Below are positions 63,008 to 64,000 of a DNA stretch of 64,000 bases, piece by piece. Within the stretch, counting starts at the first letter, position 1, and each line of letters begins with the position of its first letter. The translations under genes were made by a program, and so were the position numbers. Source of the stretch: an uncultured Selenomonadales bacterium (GTDB lineage: Bacteria; Bacillota; Clostridia; Christensenellales; QALW01); assembly GCA_905200615.1 (NCBI GenBank), contig CAJKLB010000006.1:1-64000 (forward strand). The letters are read 5' to 3'. The notes beneath the pieces were generated by a model, which saw only the letters and a list, made by a program, of their open reading frames with translations, had not been told where the DNA came from and did no database searches.

Positions 63008-64000
63008 ATGACGGTACAGGAAACAATAAGCGGAGGAAAAACTTTTTTAGGAATTGAACTGGGTTCTACACGAATCAAAGCGGTATTGATTGATGATACC
63101 TTCGCGCCGATAGCGTCCGGCGCGTATGCATGGGAAAATCATTTGGAAAACGGCTATTGGACATATTCTTTAGAAGAAGTGCATCAAGGTCTTCAGGCAT
63201 GCTATGGACAGCTGAAACAAGAGGTTCGTCAAAAATACGGTATAACGCTTACTACCGTGGGGGCTATGGGCATTTCGGGCATGATGCACGGTTATCTGGC
63301 TTTTGATGAACAGAACCGGCTTCTGGTGCCCTTTCGCACCTGGCGCAATACGGTTACCGGAGAAGCGGCTGAAAAATTGACGGAACTGTTTTCATTTCCG
63401 ATTCCTCAGCGGTGGAGCATTGCTCATTTATATCAGGCCATCATCAATCGGGAACCTCATGTAAAAAAGGTCGCCCATATTACGACGCTTGCGGGGTATG
63501 TACACTTTTTGCTCACAGGAAACCGTGTCGTAGGCGCAGGTGAGGCTGCAGGAATGTTTCCGATTCAGGGAATAACCTATCACCCAAAGATGCTGCAAAA
63601 ATTTTCAGAAGAAGCCGCGCGTTTTGGTTTTTTACACGATCTTTCTCATCTTCTGCCGGAGATTCAGCCGGCCGGAGCTTGCGGGGGAACGCTTACTAAG
63701 GAGGGTGCCTGGCTTTTGGATAAAGACGGCGATCTTTTGCCCGGCTTGCCGCTATGCCCTCCGGAGGGCGACGCCAGCACCGGTATGGTTGCCACTAACA
63801 GTGTTGCCGCGGGTACGGGTAATATTTCAGCGGGGACTTCTATTTTCGGCATGTTGGTGCTGGAAAAACCTTTGCGGGGAGTATATTCCGCGCTGGATAT
63901 CGGAGCTACGCCCGAGGGGAACCCGGTAGTCATGGTGCACAGTAACAACTGCTGCGGCGAACTGGACGCCTGGGTGGACCTGTTTGGGCAATTCGCTTCA
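63008..64000 (+). CDS. FGGY-family carbohydrate kinase (second), cut by the window end
   Basis: 331 codons from the ATG at 63008 (CCGGAGGAAAAAAAA) open to the window end. FGGY_N with LGIELGSTRIKAVLID (14-29), GAMGISGMMHGYLAFD (~90), PPEGDASTGMVATNSV with catalytic Asp (~258). SNNCCGELDAWVDLFGQF (~314) marks a subgroup common in Clostridia. Family length ~520, so about 190 residues are missing. Clearly distinct from the first kinase, so a second substrate or step is expected. Confidence 0.92.
   Translation, partial: MTVQETISGGKTFLGIELGSTRIKAVLIDDTFAPIASGAYAWENHLENGYWTYSLEEVHQGLQACYGQLKQEVRQKYGITLTTVGAMGISGMMHGYLAFDEQNRLLVPFRTWRNTVTGEAAEKLTELFSFPIPQRWSIAHLYQAIINREPHVKKVAHITTLAGYVHFLLTGNRVVGAGEAAGMFPIQGITYHPKMLQKFSEEAARFGFLHDLSHLLPEIQPAGACGGTLTKEGAWLLDKDGDLLPGLPLCPPEGDASTGMVATNSVAAGTGNISAGTSIFGMLVLEKPLRGVYSALDIGATPEGNPVVMVHSNNCCGELDAWVDLFGQFAS

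Overview
The window looks like chromosome from a gut-type Clostridia (Bacillota). It has AGGAGG ribosome binding sites, TTGACA/TATAAT promoters, RNase Y, and the ferredoxin-dependent arylpyruvate pathway of amino-acid fermenters. It also carries a Tn1549/CD1108-type conjugative element, and no outer-membrane genes are seen.

1-10.3 kb (visibly GC-rich). A leftward operon of at least eight genes encodes two paralogous secreted Cys/His-repeat proteins, a zinc-ribbon membrane protein, two small paralogous soluble proteins (one followed in frame by a stop-interrupted zinc ribbon), two lipoproteins and a NagZ-like lipoprotein. Its promoter (8263-8292) is preceded by two near-perfect palindromes and a half-site, all about 32 bp apart. 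Beyond a terminator lies a membrane-embedded LuxR-type regulator (12 TM plus HTH) with a small XRE regulator. I read this as an uncharacterised regulated cell-surface system.

10.4-22.4 kb. Remnant of an integrative conjugative element: ParA, ParB, lipoprotein, thioester adhesin, VirB4, helical protein, sortase B, PAPS-reductase-like enzyme and CHAP hydrolase. The adhesin 5' part is fused out of frame to an N-truncated VirB4, so coupling protein, VirB6-like, PrgI and other genes are gone. No relaxase or integrase is seen. A 58-nt tRNA-Leu 3' fragment with its own terminator at 22308-22418 marks the right boundary. No intact copy is in the window, so the island probably extends left of position 1.

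22.4-40.7 kb. An unusual sigma factor is followed by housekeeping genes, nearly all leftward: azlCD; a PII-like protein/antiporter/argS operon; M18 aminopeptidase; ABC-F/rsmA; rny; and a phosphate group (Na/Pi-PhoU carrier preceded by TTTAACA repeats, HAD phosphatase, PhoR-like kinase without an adjacent response regulator).

40.8-43.7 kb. Three tandem paralogous membrane-anchored proteins of unknown function, the middle one frameshifted.

44-51.7 kb. A seven-gene operon for arylpyruvate (aromatic amino acid) oxidation: CoA ligase, Na+/solute symporter, small membrane protein, iorA, iorB, paaK, ACT protein.

51.7-57 kb. Amidohydrolase, pyridoxamine kinase, aldose epimerase, and an MBL-fold lipoprotein with a 2-TM partner.

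57.3-64 kb. A PocR/AraC regulator divergent from a sugar operon: fucose-isomerase-like enzyme, FGGY kinase, DUF4432 epimerase, class II aldolase and a second FGGY kinase cut by the window end.
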